Assembly: GCA_035578905.1 (NCBI GenBank)
Contig: JAQJVL010000157.1
Location: 744,001 to 808,000, forward strand
DNA: 64,000 nt
Source: Stictocephala bisonia
Taxonomy: Eukaryota; Arthropoda; Insecta; Hemiptera; Membracidae
Reading direction: 5' to 3'
Shown in pieces: positions 25,101 through 40,100 of this stretch. Numbering within the stretch: position 1 is the first letter of the stretch; every line of letters starts with the position of its first letter. The notes beneath the pieces were generated by a model. It ran no database searches. It had not been told where the DNA came from and saw only the letters and a list, made by a program, of their open reading frames with translations. Position numbers and translations under genes: made by a program.

Positions 25101-28100
25101 GCATGATGTCTGAAGGGTGAGCGGGAATGTTAACAGTAGTCAAGTATGGCTTAAGTGTGTGTAGGAGAGCCATATGTAGATCAGAGCGTTGAATGTAGTT
25201 GAAGGTCAACCGTACTATACAATCATAGTAGATTGTAATCGTTCAGTTACAACGATAATTGCCTTCTGTCCAGCCTCAAGGACATTGCAGCATGAATGGA
25301 ATAACAGTTTTGTTTCTGACCCTCCGTTTCCGTAAAATTGTAATAAATGAAGGTGAACCATATGGAGTCCCATGTATAATCACCCTAACTCATCCTGTGC
25401 ACGCGAGATGGCCATGGGGTTCCCACGAGTTATGCGGGTGTGTTTGATACTCTGTGTCGCGATTTCCCGGTTCCGGCACAGATGTACCGCGCAGGACAGG
25501 AAGTGATCATCCACTGTCGTCATCTGCCCCAATCTGTAGACCCGGAAACTACTGTTTAGTGCCAGGTGAGTTGGATGTGCTCTATGGACACTCGTTTCCG
25601 TGCCAGCTGGGGCTACATCAGTGTCCATCATAAAGGGGCTCTATTATATGTATAACTCGTGTTTCATAACAAAATAGATACTGTGCAGTCACCAACCTTT
25701 CAATGGTACATTCTAAGTGACGTTAGTTAGTTAACTAATGATTAAGGCAGATAGTTAACTTTATTTATTTATTTGTTCTTGAAAATATAAACGTCCATAA
25801 TGCCTTAAATGTCTACAATGCCATGGCTCTATCTGTCAGACTTTGTAACCTTTCTAGAACCAATGTTAAATGTCACACCGCTACGCTGTTATTTTTTATC
25901 GCACTCTTTTATTGGATTTATCAATTTAAAGATTGAAATAATTTGCACCCAGAAGCCTTTTTAACATTTTTATCATTTTATTGTTTTCAGGTGTATTTTT
26001 AAGTTTTGATAATATCTATTTTTACAGACTTTATTCTTCTATATTTTTTTAAGATTTAACAAATAACGATAGAAAAATTTTTAGTAATTTGATTTCTGTA
26101 AATTAAAATTATAAACAAATAAAAATGTCCTGAAGGCATTTAGAGGATTTGGTTTGGGCGTATATATAGGCCTGGCGGAACCTTGTTTATACATATGCAA
26201 TGATTCGACGCTGCATCTAAATGTAACACCACAGTACTCTGTAGTCAAAGTAGGAGATTATTGAATAATTGTGAATTTTGATGCACCGTATTAGGAAGAA
26301 TATAAAATATGTAATAATTGCTTACTTACGTAGGCCTAACTATACACATTCACCAATGTTCGTAGTGACTACCAAATAAATAATATTTGCTCGGAAATGA
26401 TTACGTCACACCTTATAATGTATACAGCCAAAGAATACACAGATCCTGTGTTCTTTTATATGTACAGTATTTCACATTTAGCCTAAACTCTTATAATTCC
26501 AATATTTGGTAAATTACTGGTATTTTCGTTCTATTAAATAATTATTATTTTTTAATTGAAATAAAAAGTATTCCATTGGTGCGTAATATAAACATATTAT
26601 TTTCTTTAATATAATTTGATATTTTAAAATATTTAATTTACAAAACGATTGATCACTTTACAAACATAACGAATCATTGTTTGAACTTTTCCTATTATGT
26701 TGGATTTAAAGTAGGGCTTAGATTTAATTGGTCTTAAGACACAGGTCGTTAAGAAAACACAAATATAGACTTCCAATAATTGTGACGAGTGTGTCTAAGT
26801 GAATGTTGTCATTTACAATTCCTTAGAAAGTATAATTAATTATTAGCCTAATGATATATGAAAAGTCAATAACTAGCAGCTGAATCCTGTGGGGCTTTAA
26901 CCAGCTACGTTACCGACCAATTATCCTTTGTTTCATTTGTTTGCGGTTATTGGTTTTGTTCTGGATATGTTTTTTGAGACACACAAACCAAGAAGTAAAT
27001 CCCCAGGATCATTGACTCCTGCGCGCACCTGGGTCTCGTTATCCCTCAGCTAGCTAATTGACGAACCCACAATGCCCATCTTCAGGGGGTCTTATCTGTT
27101 CTTGGATATAATGGACATCTTTTCACTCTGTTGTTTAGGATCACTTTTTGCCGTACGGTCAGAACAAGTGACGGCGCCAGAAGCGCTCACACTTTCACCG
27201 ATAGCTACCCACTTTGCCGACCATTCGGTCTTTGAAAAGACTAAAATCGATGTGTTAATATTTTGGTTCTGTTTTAATGGAAAGAAATGTTTGAATGAAT
27301 ATCATACGCATTCTCCAGACATTTCTGTACCTGAAATGGGGTCTCTGGTTGTATAAAAACCACCATCACGACAACAGTGTGTTCACGTACAATATGGGTT
27401 TCCGCCGCGACCTATTCAGAGACTACCGATTGCTGTTAGTTAGCACAGAATAACCAGGTAAAACCCAGTTCCCGATCAAAGGTAAAATCGTACAGTTTGC
27501 GAACACGCGAAAATAATTTTCCAGTTCGCAAACATATATGAAAGGGTGTTTTAGCGGTTGTGGACAATGGGCTACGCCAATCAGATATTTGCAGTTAGCG
27601 TACACTAATTGATTGAAATCTACTGAAATGACCAACAGACTTTTCATTTTTGACCAACACACTTTTAATTTTTATTATTCATTCATATTTTAATTCTAGA
27701 TATATAAGAATGTTTTCTGTATGTTTTAATTATTTTCACTTCAGTAGTTTACCATTCCAAAAATAGTAAGATTTCCCTAAAAGCAATTTATTAATTATTT
27801 AGCGCTAAAGTTTTGTAGTAAATTACCTATTAACATAAGACAAATTTTATGATATATAAGATTTATTTTGTAAATCTTTTAAAAAGTGGCTTCAGAATCA
27901 CAATTATATTTGTTTTATGAGTGATGTTTTATCCTATTTTTGTTTCATTAGCTCTTGATTATTGAGAATTGAAGGCAAATAATATTTACGCATGCGTAAT
28001 AAATAAGTATGCGTTTAGTTTTGCTTTCGTTTAAATTTATATATTTTGTATATAAATCATGTTTTGATCACCAATATCTGTTGGTTTATATTTCTTATTT

Positions 28101-31100
28101 ATAGTTGTTAACGCTATGTTTACAACACCATAGGCAGCGCCTCTTTTACTTTTTTTCATCGTAGTTGCTAGACTCATACTTTGTGTTTTAATTATTTTTA
28201 TTTTGTTTCTCCTGATCACGCTAACTGGATATTGTAGTCAGACAGTTTAGTTAGAAAATTGTATTTACATGAATAAAAATTATGAGGGAATAAATGTAAT
28301 TATTTAGTATTTTTATGGCTTTTAGTGGTTTTAAAATCAAGTGCTTGATCGCTATGCAGTCCTTATAAAACCAATAGTAATGTTATGTTGCTATTCTAAC
28401 GTTTAATTGTTTATCATTTGTACACTTTAGATTGACCTTATTTTGTGTTTTGTTCATCAATTATATTTGTTTGATCATCAATGAATAGAATGGTTAAGAG
28501 GCAAAATGGACCAACTCTACATTTGTCATTCTGAGATACGTAAAGCTAAAGTTAAAAATGCATTGTGCCAAAATTTAATAATAAAAACTGTTACTATTTA
28601 CATAATCAAATTATAAGATGTCTAATTAACTGTGTAAGAAATTTAATACTGATTAAAATTCTTTTTCTATTTTAAAAAAGGACTTAAAATGAAAAATGTG
28701 TTTTTCATATAGAAAATTTGGGTTGGTTATAAGTGTTATAACACAACCTGAAACATAGGTTTCCCTCTAAACAAATATATGTTCAGTGAATAAGAAATAA
28801 AAACACTAAGGACAGGTAAATAGGAAATAAAATCCCACCATAGAGGTTGGTCCATTTTACTGTTCACCTAATTATGATTTGACATTACATGTAAACTTAA
28901 ATAGGTTGGTCCAAATTTGCACCAAATACAGAAAGATTAGTCCATATTTGTATAAAATAAATGTTTAGTTGCAAACTGGACCAACATATTTCATGGAATT
29001 AAATAAAAACCACAGCTGATAGAGGTTGGTCCATTTTTTCATTAAAACGAACTTAATTTTCTGCATATGGTAGTGTTGTCATATGGTAGTGTTGTCATAT
29101 GGTAGTGTTGTCATATGGTAGTGTTGTCATATGGTAGTGTTGTCATATGGTAGTGTTGTCATATGGTAGTGTTGTCATATGGTAGTGTTGTCATATGGTA
29201 GTGTTGTCATATGGTAGTGTTGTCATATGGTAGTGTTGTCATATGGTAGTGTTGTCATATGGTAGTGTTGTCATATGGTAGTGTTGTCATATGATAGTGT
29301 TGTCATATAGTAGTGTTGTCATATGGTAGTGTTGTCATATGGTAGTGTTGTCATATGGTAGTTTTGTCATATGGTAGTGTTGTCATATAGTAGTGTTGTC
29401 ATATGGTAGTGTTGTCATATGGTAGTGTTGTCATATGGTAGTGTTGTCACATGGTAGTGTTGTCATATGGTAGTGTTGTCACCTAAAAATGAGTAAATTT
29501 CGGGTTGATTCACTCTGCCTCTTAACCATTCTTGATCTTCGAAAATCCCTTTTGACTCAACATAGCTTAACAATAGCCCGACGTAGGTGGTCAGTGACTG
29601 TAGATCACTATGGAGACCTATGACAGTGACTGTAGATCACTATGGACCTATGACAGTGACTGTAGATCACTATGGACCTATGACAGTGACTGTAGATCAC
29701 TATGGACCTATGACAGTGACTGTAGATCACTATGGAGACCTATGTCGGTGACTGTAGATCACTATGAAGACCTATGTCGGTGACTGTAGATCACTATGAA
29801 GACCTATGTCGGTGACTGTAGATCACTATGAAGACCTATGTCGGTGACTGTAGATCACTATGGACCTAGGTCAGTGACTGTAGATCACTATGGAGACCTA
29901 TGACAGTGACTGTAGATCACTATGGACCTATGACAGTGACTGTAGATCACTATGGACCTATGACAGTGACTGTAGATCACTATGGAGACCTATGTCGGTG
30001 ACTGTAGATCACTATGAAGACCTATGTCAGTGACTGTAGATCACTATGGACCTATGACAGTGACTGTAGATCACTATGGAGACCTATGTCAGTGACTGTA
30101 GATCACTATGGAGACCTATGACAGTGACTGTAGATCACTATGGACCTATGACAGTGACTGTAGATCACTATGGAGACCTATGTCGGTGACTGTAGATCAC
30201 CATGAAGACCTATGTCAGTGACTGTAGATCACTATGGACCTATGACAGTGACTGTAGATCACTATGGAGACCTATGTCAGTGACTGTAGATCACTATGGA
30301 GACCTATGTCAGTGACTGTAGATCACTATGGAGACCTATGTCAGTGACTGTAGATCACTATGGAGACCTATGTCAGTGACTGTAGATCACTATGGAGACC
30401 TATGTCGGTGACTGTAGATCACTATGGAGACCTATGTCAGTGACTGTAGATCACTATGGAGACCTATGTCAGTGACTGTAGATCACTATGGAGACCTATG
30501 ACAGTGACTGTAGATCACTATGGAGACCTATGTCAGTGACTGTAGATCACTATGGAGACCTATGTCGGTGACTGTAGATCACTATGGAGACCTATGACAG
30601 TGACTGTAGATCACTATGGACCTATGACAGTGACTGTAGATCACTATGGACCTATGACAGTGACTGTAGATCACTATGGAGACCTATGTCGGTGACTGTA
30701 GATCACTATGAAGACCTATGTCAGTGACTGTAGATCACTATGGACCTATGACAGTGACTGTAGATCACTATGGAGACCTATGTCAGTGACTGTAGATCAC
30801 TATGGACCTATGACAGTGACTGTAGATCACTATGGAGACCTATGTCGGTGACTGTAGATCACTATGAAGACCTATGTCAGTGACTGTAGATCACTATGGA
30901 CCTATGACAGTGACTGTAGATCACTATGGAGACCTATGTCAGTGACTATAGATCACTATGGACCTATGACAGTGACTGTAGATCACTATGGAGACCTATG
31001 TCGGTGACTGTAGATCACTATGAAGACCTATGTCGGTGACTGTAGATCACTATGGACCTATGACAGTGACTGTAGATCACTATGGAGACCTATGTCAGTG

Positions 31101-34100
31101 ACTGTAGATCACTATGGACCTATGACAGTGACTGTAGATCACTATGGAGACCTATGTCGGTGACTGTAGATCACTATGAAGACCTATGTCGGTGACTGTA
31201 GATCACTATGGACCTATGACAGTGACTGTAGATCACTATGGAGACCTATGTCGGTGACTGTAGATCACTATGAAGACCTATGTCAGTGACTGTAGATCAC
31301 TATGGACCTATGACAGTGACTGTAGATCACTATGGAGACCTATGTCGCCGACTGTAGATCACTATGAAGACCTATGTCGGTGACTGTAGATCACTATGAA
31401 GACCTATGTCGGTGACTGTAGATCACTATGGCGAGCTATGTCGGTGACTGTAGATCACTATGAAGACCTATGTCAGTGACTGTAGATCACTATGCAGACC
31501 TATGTCGGTGACTGTAGATCACTATGGACCTATGACAGTGACTGTAGATCACTATGGAGACCTATGTCGGTGACTGTATATCACTATGAAGACCTATGTC
31601 GGTGACTGTAGATCACTATGAAGACCTATGTCGGTGACTGTAGATCACTATGGCGAGCTATGTCGGTGACTGTAGATCACTATGAAGACCTATGTCGCTG
31701 ACTGTAGATCACTATGGGGAGCTATGTCGGTGACTGTAGATCACTATGGACCTAGGTCAGTGACTGTAGATCACTATGGAGACCTATGTCAGTGACTGTA
31801 GATCACTTTGAAGACCTATGTCGGTGACTGTAGATCACTATGGCGAGCTATGTCGGTGACTGTAGATCACTATGGACCTAGGTCAGTGACTGTAGATCAC
31901 TATGAACACCTATGTCGGTGACTGTAGATCACTATGGACCTAGGTCAGTGACTGTAGATCACTATGGCGAGCTATGTCGGTGACTGTAGATCACTATGGA
32001 CCTAGGTCAGTGACTGTAGATCACTATGAAGACCTATGTCGGTGACTGTAGATCACTATAGACCTAGGTCAGTGACTGTAGATCACTATGGAGACCTATG
32101 TCAGTGACTGTAGATCACTATGGAGACCTATGTCGGTGACTGTATATCACTATGGACCTAGGTCAGTGACTGTAGATCACTATGGAGACCTATGTCAGTG
32201 ACTGTAGATCACTATGGAGACCTATGTCGGTGACTGTAGATCACTATGGAGACCTATGTCAGTGACTGTAGATCACTATGAAGACCTATGTCGGTGACTG
32301 TAGATTACTATGGACCTAGGTCAGTGACTGTAGATCACTATGGAGACCTATGTCAGTGACTGTAGATCACTATGGAGACCTATGTCGGTGACTGTAGATC
32401 ACTATGGAAACCTATATCGGTGACTGTAGATCACTATTGAGACCTATGTCAGTGACTGTAGATCATTATGGAGACCTATGTCGGTGACTGTAGATCACTA
32501 TGGAGACCTATGTCGGTGACTGTAGATCATTATGGACCTAGGTCAGTGACTGTAGATCACTATGAAGACCTATGTCGGTGACTGTAGATCACTATGGCGA
32601 GCTATGTCGGTGACTGTAGATCACTATGGACCTAGGTCAGTGACTGTAGATCACTATGAAGACCTATGTCGGTGACTGTAGATTACTATGGACCTAGGTC
32701 AGTGACTGTAGATCACTATGGAGACCTATGTCGGTGACTGTAGATCACTATGGAGACCTATGTCGGTGACAGTAGATCACTATGTAGACCTATGTCAGTG
32801 ACTATAGATCATTATGGAGACCTATGTCGGTGACTGTAGATCACTATGTAGACCTATGTCGGTGACTGTAGATCACTATGGACCTAGGTCAGTGACTGTA
32901 GATCACTATGGAGACCTATGTCAGTGACTGTAGATCACTATGAAGACCTATGTCGGTGACTGTAGATCACTATGAAGACCTATGTCAGTGACTGTAGATC
33001 ACTATGGACCTATGACAGTGACTGTAGATCACTATGGAGACCTATGTCGGTGACTGTATATCACTATGAAGACCTATGTCGGTGACTGTAGATCACTATG
33101 AAGACCTATGTCGGTGACTGTAGATCACTATGGCGAGCTATGTCGGTGACTGTATATCACTATGAAGACCTATGTCGGTGACTGTAGATCACTATGGGGA
33201 CCTATGTCGGTGACTGTAGATCACTATGGACCTAGGTCAGTGACTGTAGATCACTATGGAGACCTATGTCAGTGACTGTAGATCATTATGAAGACCTATG
33301 TCGGTGACTGTAGATCACTATGAAGACCTATGTCGGTGACTGTAGATCACTATGGCGAGCTATGTCGGTGACTGTAGATCACTATGGACCTAGGTCAGTG
33401 ACTGTAGATCACTATGAAGACCTATGTCGGTGACTGTAGATTACTATGGACCTAGGTCAGTGACTGTAGATCACTATGGAGACCTATGTCGGTGACTGTA
33501 GATCACTATGGACCTAGGTCAGTGACTCTAGATCACTATGGACACCTATGTCAGTGACTGTAGATCTCTATGGAGACCTATGTCGGTGACTGTAGATCAC
33601 TATGGAGACCTATGTCGATGACTGTATATCACTATGGAGACCTATGTCAGTGACTGTAGATCATTATGGAGACCTATGTCGGTGACTGTAGATCACTATG
33701 TAGACCTATGTCGGCGACTGTAGATCACTATGGACCTAGGTCAGTGACTGTAGATCACTATGGAGACCTATGTCAGTGACTGTAGATCACTATGGAGACC
33801 TATGTCGGTGACTGTAGATCACTATGGAGACCTATGTCAGTGACTGTAGATCACTATGGAGACCTATGTCAGTGACTGTAGATCACTATGGACCTAGGTC
33901 AGTGACTGTAGATCACTATGGAGACCTATGTCGGTGACTGTATATCACTATAGACCTAGGTCAATGACTGTAGATCACTATGGAGATCTATGTCAGTGAC
34001 TGTAGATCACTATGGAGACCTATGTCGGTGACTGTAGATCACTATGGAGACCTATGTCAGTGACTGTAGATCACTATGAAGACCTATGTCGGTGACTGTA

Positions 34101-37100
34101 GATCACTATGGACCTAGGTCAGTGTCTGTAGATCACTATGGAGACCTATGTCAGTGACTGTAGATCACTATGGAGACCTATGTCGGTGACTGTAGATCAC
34201 TATGGAGACCTATGTCAGTGACTGTAGATCATTATGGAGACCTATGTCGGTGACTGTAGATCACTATGTAGACCTATGTCGGTGACTGTAGATCACTATT
34301 GACCTAGGTCAGTGACTGTAGATCACTATGGAGACCTATGTCAGTGACTGTAGATCACTATGGAGACCTATGTCGCTGACTGTAGATCACTATGGAGACC
34401 TATGTCAGTGACTGTAGATCACTATGGAGACCTATGTCAGTGACTGTAGATCACTATGGACACCTATGTCAGTGACTGTAGATCATGATGAAGACCTATG
34501 TCGGTGACTGTAGATCACTATGGACCTAGGTCAGTGACTGTAGATCACTATGGAGACCTATGTCAGTGACTGTAGATCATTATGGAGACCTATGTCGGTG
34601 ACTGTAGATCACTATGGAGACCTATGTCGGTGACTGTAGATCACTATGGACCTAGGTCAGTGACTGTAGATCACTATGGAGACCTATGTCAGTGACTGCA
34701 GATCACTATGGAGACCTATGTCGGTGACTGTATATCACTATGGAGACCTATGTCAGTGACTGTAGATCACTATGGACCTAGGTCAGTGACTGTAGATCAC
34801 TATGGAGACCTATGTCAGTGACTGTAGATCATTATGGAGACCTATGTCGGTGACTGTAGATCACTATGGAGACCTATGTCGGTGACTGTAGATCACTACG
34901 GACCTAGGTCAGTGACTGTAGATCACTATGGAGACCTATGTCAGTGACTGTAGATCACTATGGAGACCTATGTCGGTGACTGTATATCACTATGGAGACC
35001 TATGTCAGTGACTGTAGATCACTATGGACCTAGGTCAGTGACTGTAGATCACTATGGAGACCTATGTCAGTGACTGTAGATCAGTATGGAGACCTATGTC
35101 GGTGACTGTAGATCACTATGGAGACCTATGTCGGTGACTGTAGATCACTACGGACCTAGGTCAGTGACTGTAGATCACTATGGAGACCTATGTCGGTGAC
35201 TGTAGATCACTACGGACCTAGGTCAGTGACTGTAGATCACTATGGAGACCTATGTCGGTGACTGTAGATCACTACGGACCTATGTCGGTGACTGTAGATC
35301 ACTATGGAGACCTATGTCGGTGACTGTAGATCACTATGGAGACCTATGTCAGTGACTGTAGATCACTATGGAGACCTATGTCGGTGACTGTAGATCACTA
35401 TGGAGACCTATGTCAGTGACTGTAGATCACTATGAAGACCTATGTCGGTGACTTGTGGCCGAACGTATGCACTAAATTATTATAAAAACATGGAAGCCTA
35501 AAACAATAAAATTAAATAAGTAAACAAAATTGAAGTGAAGATAATTTAAAGCTGGCACTGTCCCTGTTTCAAAGCCGACGATAAGCGGCGCCCCACGGTA
35601 TAACCACGTTCTCTTTGATCAGCCATTAACAATACAATTACATTTAATATTTCTGGATTATGTGATTTACTATCTGCATTATTCGCGATTAATTCACAGT
35701 TATATTATTAAGTCTTTCATGGTTATATTAGTTATGTAACACACAACCTTCAAACTCACTCATAATATCTGCGCCAACAGTATATTTCTTTTTTTTCTTT
35801 TTTAACAATTTGCCTTAATCCCCAGAACCGTAAGGACCATGTGGTTGAATCCACAAATCATCATCATCTTGGAACACCACACATAAGAGTAAGGACTTGA
35901 TCAATGTTCAAAGTTGGGGGCTGAGATGTAGAATTAGAAGGTAATGAGGATTGAACTAAATTTAGAAGGAATCAAAAGCGAAACAAATATTTTAACCTAG
36001 GAGAATCACGAGGGTAAACAATACGATGAAGATGGTACATGGATATATTTTGGCCATCATGTAAAAATCATAAATTAATGTGATTTGTATGTGTTAGGGA
36101 TTTATTTTATGTTTAGCAAACTATTATACGGTTTTGTTTTGATTATAAATATATTGTCATGATATACTCATTATTATTTCAATATTTGATTTGTACAATT
36201 TGACATTTTCTTTTAGAGGGTTGTCTTTATTGTTGTTTAGTCATTTTAACTGTAACCATTATTCGGAAAATAAATAATATGAATTAAGTTACGCCTAATT
36301 AAAGGAATAAATTGAAAAAGATTCTTTTCAGATATATTCAAAAACTGGACTGTTCGCAATTGGGAAGACACGTTTGAGAGACACTAATCGTTATACGAAT
36401 TAGTAACCTAGTGAGGGGAGATGTTTTCTTACGGAAGGAATCTTGTCCTGCAGGTTTTAACAGGTTGAGCACCATGTGTATCACATGTGCTGCAAAAAAA
36501 ATGTCTGTCACTGACCATACTAACATTCATAATTTTTACTGGTAGACCAGAAACTTAAAGTGTAGACTGTGACTTGGGTTGGTGGTGGGGGTAAAGGAGT
36601 ACCAACATGTAAAAACCAACATTCCCATTTCTCTAACCACAGACCGGGCAATATGAACATATGGGTTAAAAGGCAATGAATGTGCAGCTAATACGATTCA
36701 TGTAGAGAAAAACAAGGTCAAGCTGTGTGATCGTATTTAATACATATGGTCTGCCAGCGACAGAAAGTGTGCAGCTCACGTGATACACATGGTCACCCGT
36801 GAAATGTCGCCAGAAAAAAACCTGGAGGCCAACCTGTTCATAAAAAAATAACTCTACTTACGTAGGCTTTAAACGTAGCTTAGTTAATATATTTGTATTT
36901 TGTTACATAAAAACACAATCGACTGTATTTTTTACTGCTTTAAAAAAATAATGTAATATTAACAACTTTGATGAAATGCAACAGTAATAAAATTTCCTAT
37001 TTTAAATCGAATTGATATGGCTATAAAACTGGTCTAAATGAACATTGCAAAACAGAGAGTGAGGTATTTCTCGAATCCTCGACAACAAGATTCAACTAGT

Positions 37101-40100
37101 AATGTTTTGGTACTCAGAAAAATAGCGAGAAGAAGTTCAAAGCATCAAATTTTAGTCTTTTAGATAAAACTGGCATACAAATATAAATATAAATGGTTAA
37201 TCCCACTGAACGTGTATGGCGGGTGGGTGGATCAAATTATCTTTCATTAAATCAAACATTGCTTCTTTTATCTGAACTATAGAACCTATCATCTGGAGAT
37301 TCCAGGTTATTATAACACTTAAAGATCGCCATCGAAAGCTCCTCGTAATAGAGTATTGTCAAACAATAAACATAATTAGATGCATGTATTAATATTGAAA
37401 CACTTGTAACAAGATAGCTGTTTTATATTTTTCAGTTCTATAGACGTGCGCAGTTCATTCCATCAGATATCTATCCCCGAGTATTACCTTTGGAATTACA
37501 AATGGAGTAGTTGCTATCGAGCAAATGTTAGATCACTTAATTGAGAGTGAAGAGGTCCAAGATATATGTGCTTAGTTAGGTTATGTAACTACCTGTAGTA
37601 AGAAACAAGGAGGAGCCAATTAGAGAATTGCTACAGAATTTACTTATTATCTGTACCTTCAAGTCTCAGGACAAAATTATAGTGAATTATAAGCGTAACA
37701 TTTTACAATTACATTTTACATAGGTAACATGTTACTAATGATGATGGCTCCATCAGTCCGCCATACTCTTAGACACTCTGAAAACTACTCACTAGAGTGT
37801 CTAAAAAGTGAGTAGTGAGATTGCCAGTTTCCTAGATATCAGTTTGAGTTTGTTCCCGGTTGTTCCATGTGTTGAGAATGGTATTGATCAATGAATAACA
37901 TCACATTTATGATCTTCTAGCATGAATTTCAGAAACGAGAAGTAATGGCATCAGGGACATACTACTAAGGTGCAATCGACTATTCTCATCTCCTTGGGAG
38001 GGTCTACAAACCACTTCTTTTATAGCTACTAGACAGGCTGAGGGAAGAAGAAACAGAGGTTGCATGTGTGTCAAGTAGTTTGTCATGCGAAGGAGCACCT
38101 CACTCCTCCAAAATACTCAAGGATAAACGTAGTAATTATTACTACAGATATATAAAGATGTACACAGGTTGTAATCTATTTATAACTGCCACTTAGACGT
38201 TCGCTGCAGTCATAACGATGCGACTTCTGTTTCTCTGTTGGGCAACATCTCACGACCTTATCCAAAACAGTAGCGAGACGCCTAGATCCAGACTTGGCTG
38301 GGACAAATTCAGTGAGGTGGACTTCTTCCATATTAAACTTCCCTTATTAAAAATAAATTAAATAATATTCTTGCTAGTAGATAATGGACGTTGAATGATA
38401 TTACTGTTTTTTAAATAACTTATAATTTTTTATTACAGAGCTCATGTCATGATTGTGTGCTTGCAGTCATTTCACTTGCTAGTTTTTTAATGTTGGCTCA
38501 CCTTATTGTTTTATTTTATAGCCAAAAATTACAGTTGCAATATATTTTATATATCATTCCTAGTTCATGTATTTTCTAGTTATGATATTGTTATGAATAT
38601 CATTGTAACAATACTTTTGTTATTATATATTATTATTTATTTTGTTGTTAACTTATATTGATCATGTTATACTGAACTTAGTTGATTTTCAGTTCGCGCT
38701 GTAGGAATCAAGCTAATAAATTTAAAGATCATATTCATATTTTTCCTGGTAATATTAAATCAATATTTACTAGATATTTTTTGTAAATTAGAACTCTGTT
38801 ATAGTATAATCTTGATTATTTGTAATTTGTGACAAAATTGTCAAACCATTGGAAATAAATCAAATTAGTATATAAAAATGTAACTGATTCAGTTAATTTA
38901 TGAAAATTAATTTGGCAGTACCACAGAGAGGAAAGAAAAAGATGTCGCTTTCTTGTGGCGAAAGTGAACTCCTAAGTGGCAGTTATAAATATATTTAAAC
39001 TAATGTACATCTTTATACATCTGAAATAATAATTAATACTTTTATCCTTGAGGATTTGTGGGTATAAAAGGAGGGAATTACAAGTTGCTGGCGCTGTCAT
39101 CGTATGGCAAACTGGAGAACTAACTACTCAACACACTTTTAGCGCACTATTGGATGCACCCTCTGTTTCATTCTTCTCTGTGGTAATGTCTATTACTTAT
39201 GGTCGTAGCCTTTTCCACGTAAGAGAGTAAATCCCTTCAACATATCAATGCGATATATTACAAGCGTATTTCCAAATACTTTGGTCTGGACATTTTATTA
39301 CGGCACAGATTTCAAATGCTAAACTCTGCTTTAGGTGACAATAAATACTCCATCAGTGTAACCTTAATTTTATCCTTGAGGTTGTGAAATTAGTTTTGTT
39401 TACACATATCTAGAAGGGTGCGTTGTGGATTTGGATAAATTAAAAAACGAATACATTTAATAAATTACGTCAACAATATGGATTTTACACTAATAAAAAT
39501 TTTATTAAATGCATAAAGTTTTGGTGAGTTATAGTTAAGAAAATGTGTCATTAATAGAAATGAAAAATATTTCAAATCTAAAATCAAATATAAAATAAAT
39601 ACCATATTATACATATAAACAGATTCAACTCACTCTATCATAATTGGTCGGTAGCGTAGTTGGTTAAATCCCAGCTTCATGTGCTAAAGTCTCTCAGTTC
39701 GATCCCAATCATCGTCAATACATTTTAAAAAGGATCAGCTGATAATCACCGGCTGTTCATTTGTCATTGGGCTATTAATTAATGACAATTTCTAAGGAAT
39801 AGTCGACCTTAGTTTGCAACAATGACTACATTCGCTCATCTACACTCATCACACTCACTCGAAATCCATATTCGCCCATATCTTGACGATCGGCGTCTTA
39901 TGAATAAATAAATAAATAAAATAAATATTGATAATCAACACGTCCAACACAGTTCTGATCTCAAGCCTTAACTTTAAATCGTTTTTAATTTTCCATTATA
40001 ATAAATTTGTATTTTTCATCAATGACATTTTTATATTTCATGTTTTGACTCTTGCCAACACACAGCCTTAGCCCATGAGGCTGTGTATTATTATTAGTGT

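Noticed and set aside
25259..25631. Two overlapping frames on opposite strands
   Set aside because: Neither shows recognisable domain content. The minus frame was considered as a tll first exon, but the phase and Ser-Ser-Arg junction fit 46003-45952 far better.
27072..27356. 94-codon plus-strand frame
   Set aside because: No similarity to a known family recognised, no splice or promoter context, and it lies in tll intron 1 in antisense.
29591..35453. Possible CRISPR-like array
   Set aside because: Units are head to tail with no unique spacers, in a eukaryotic intron. It is satellite DNA.
37907..38098. 63-codon minus-strand frame
   Set aside because: No recognisable motif; length expected by chance.
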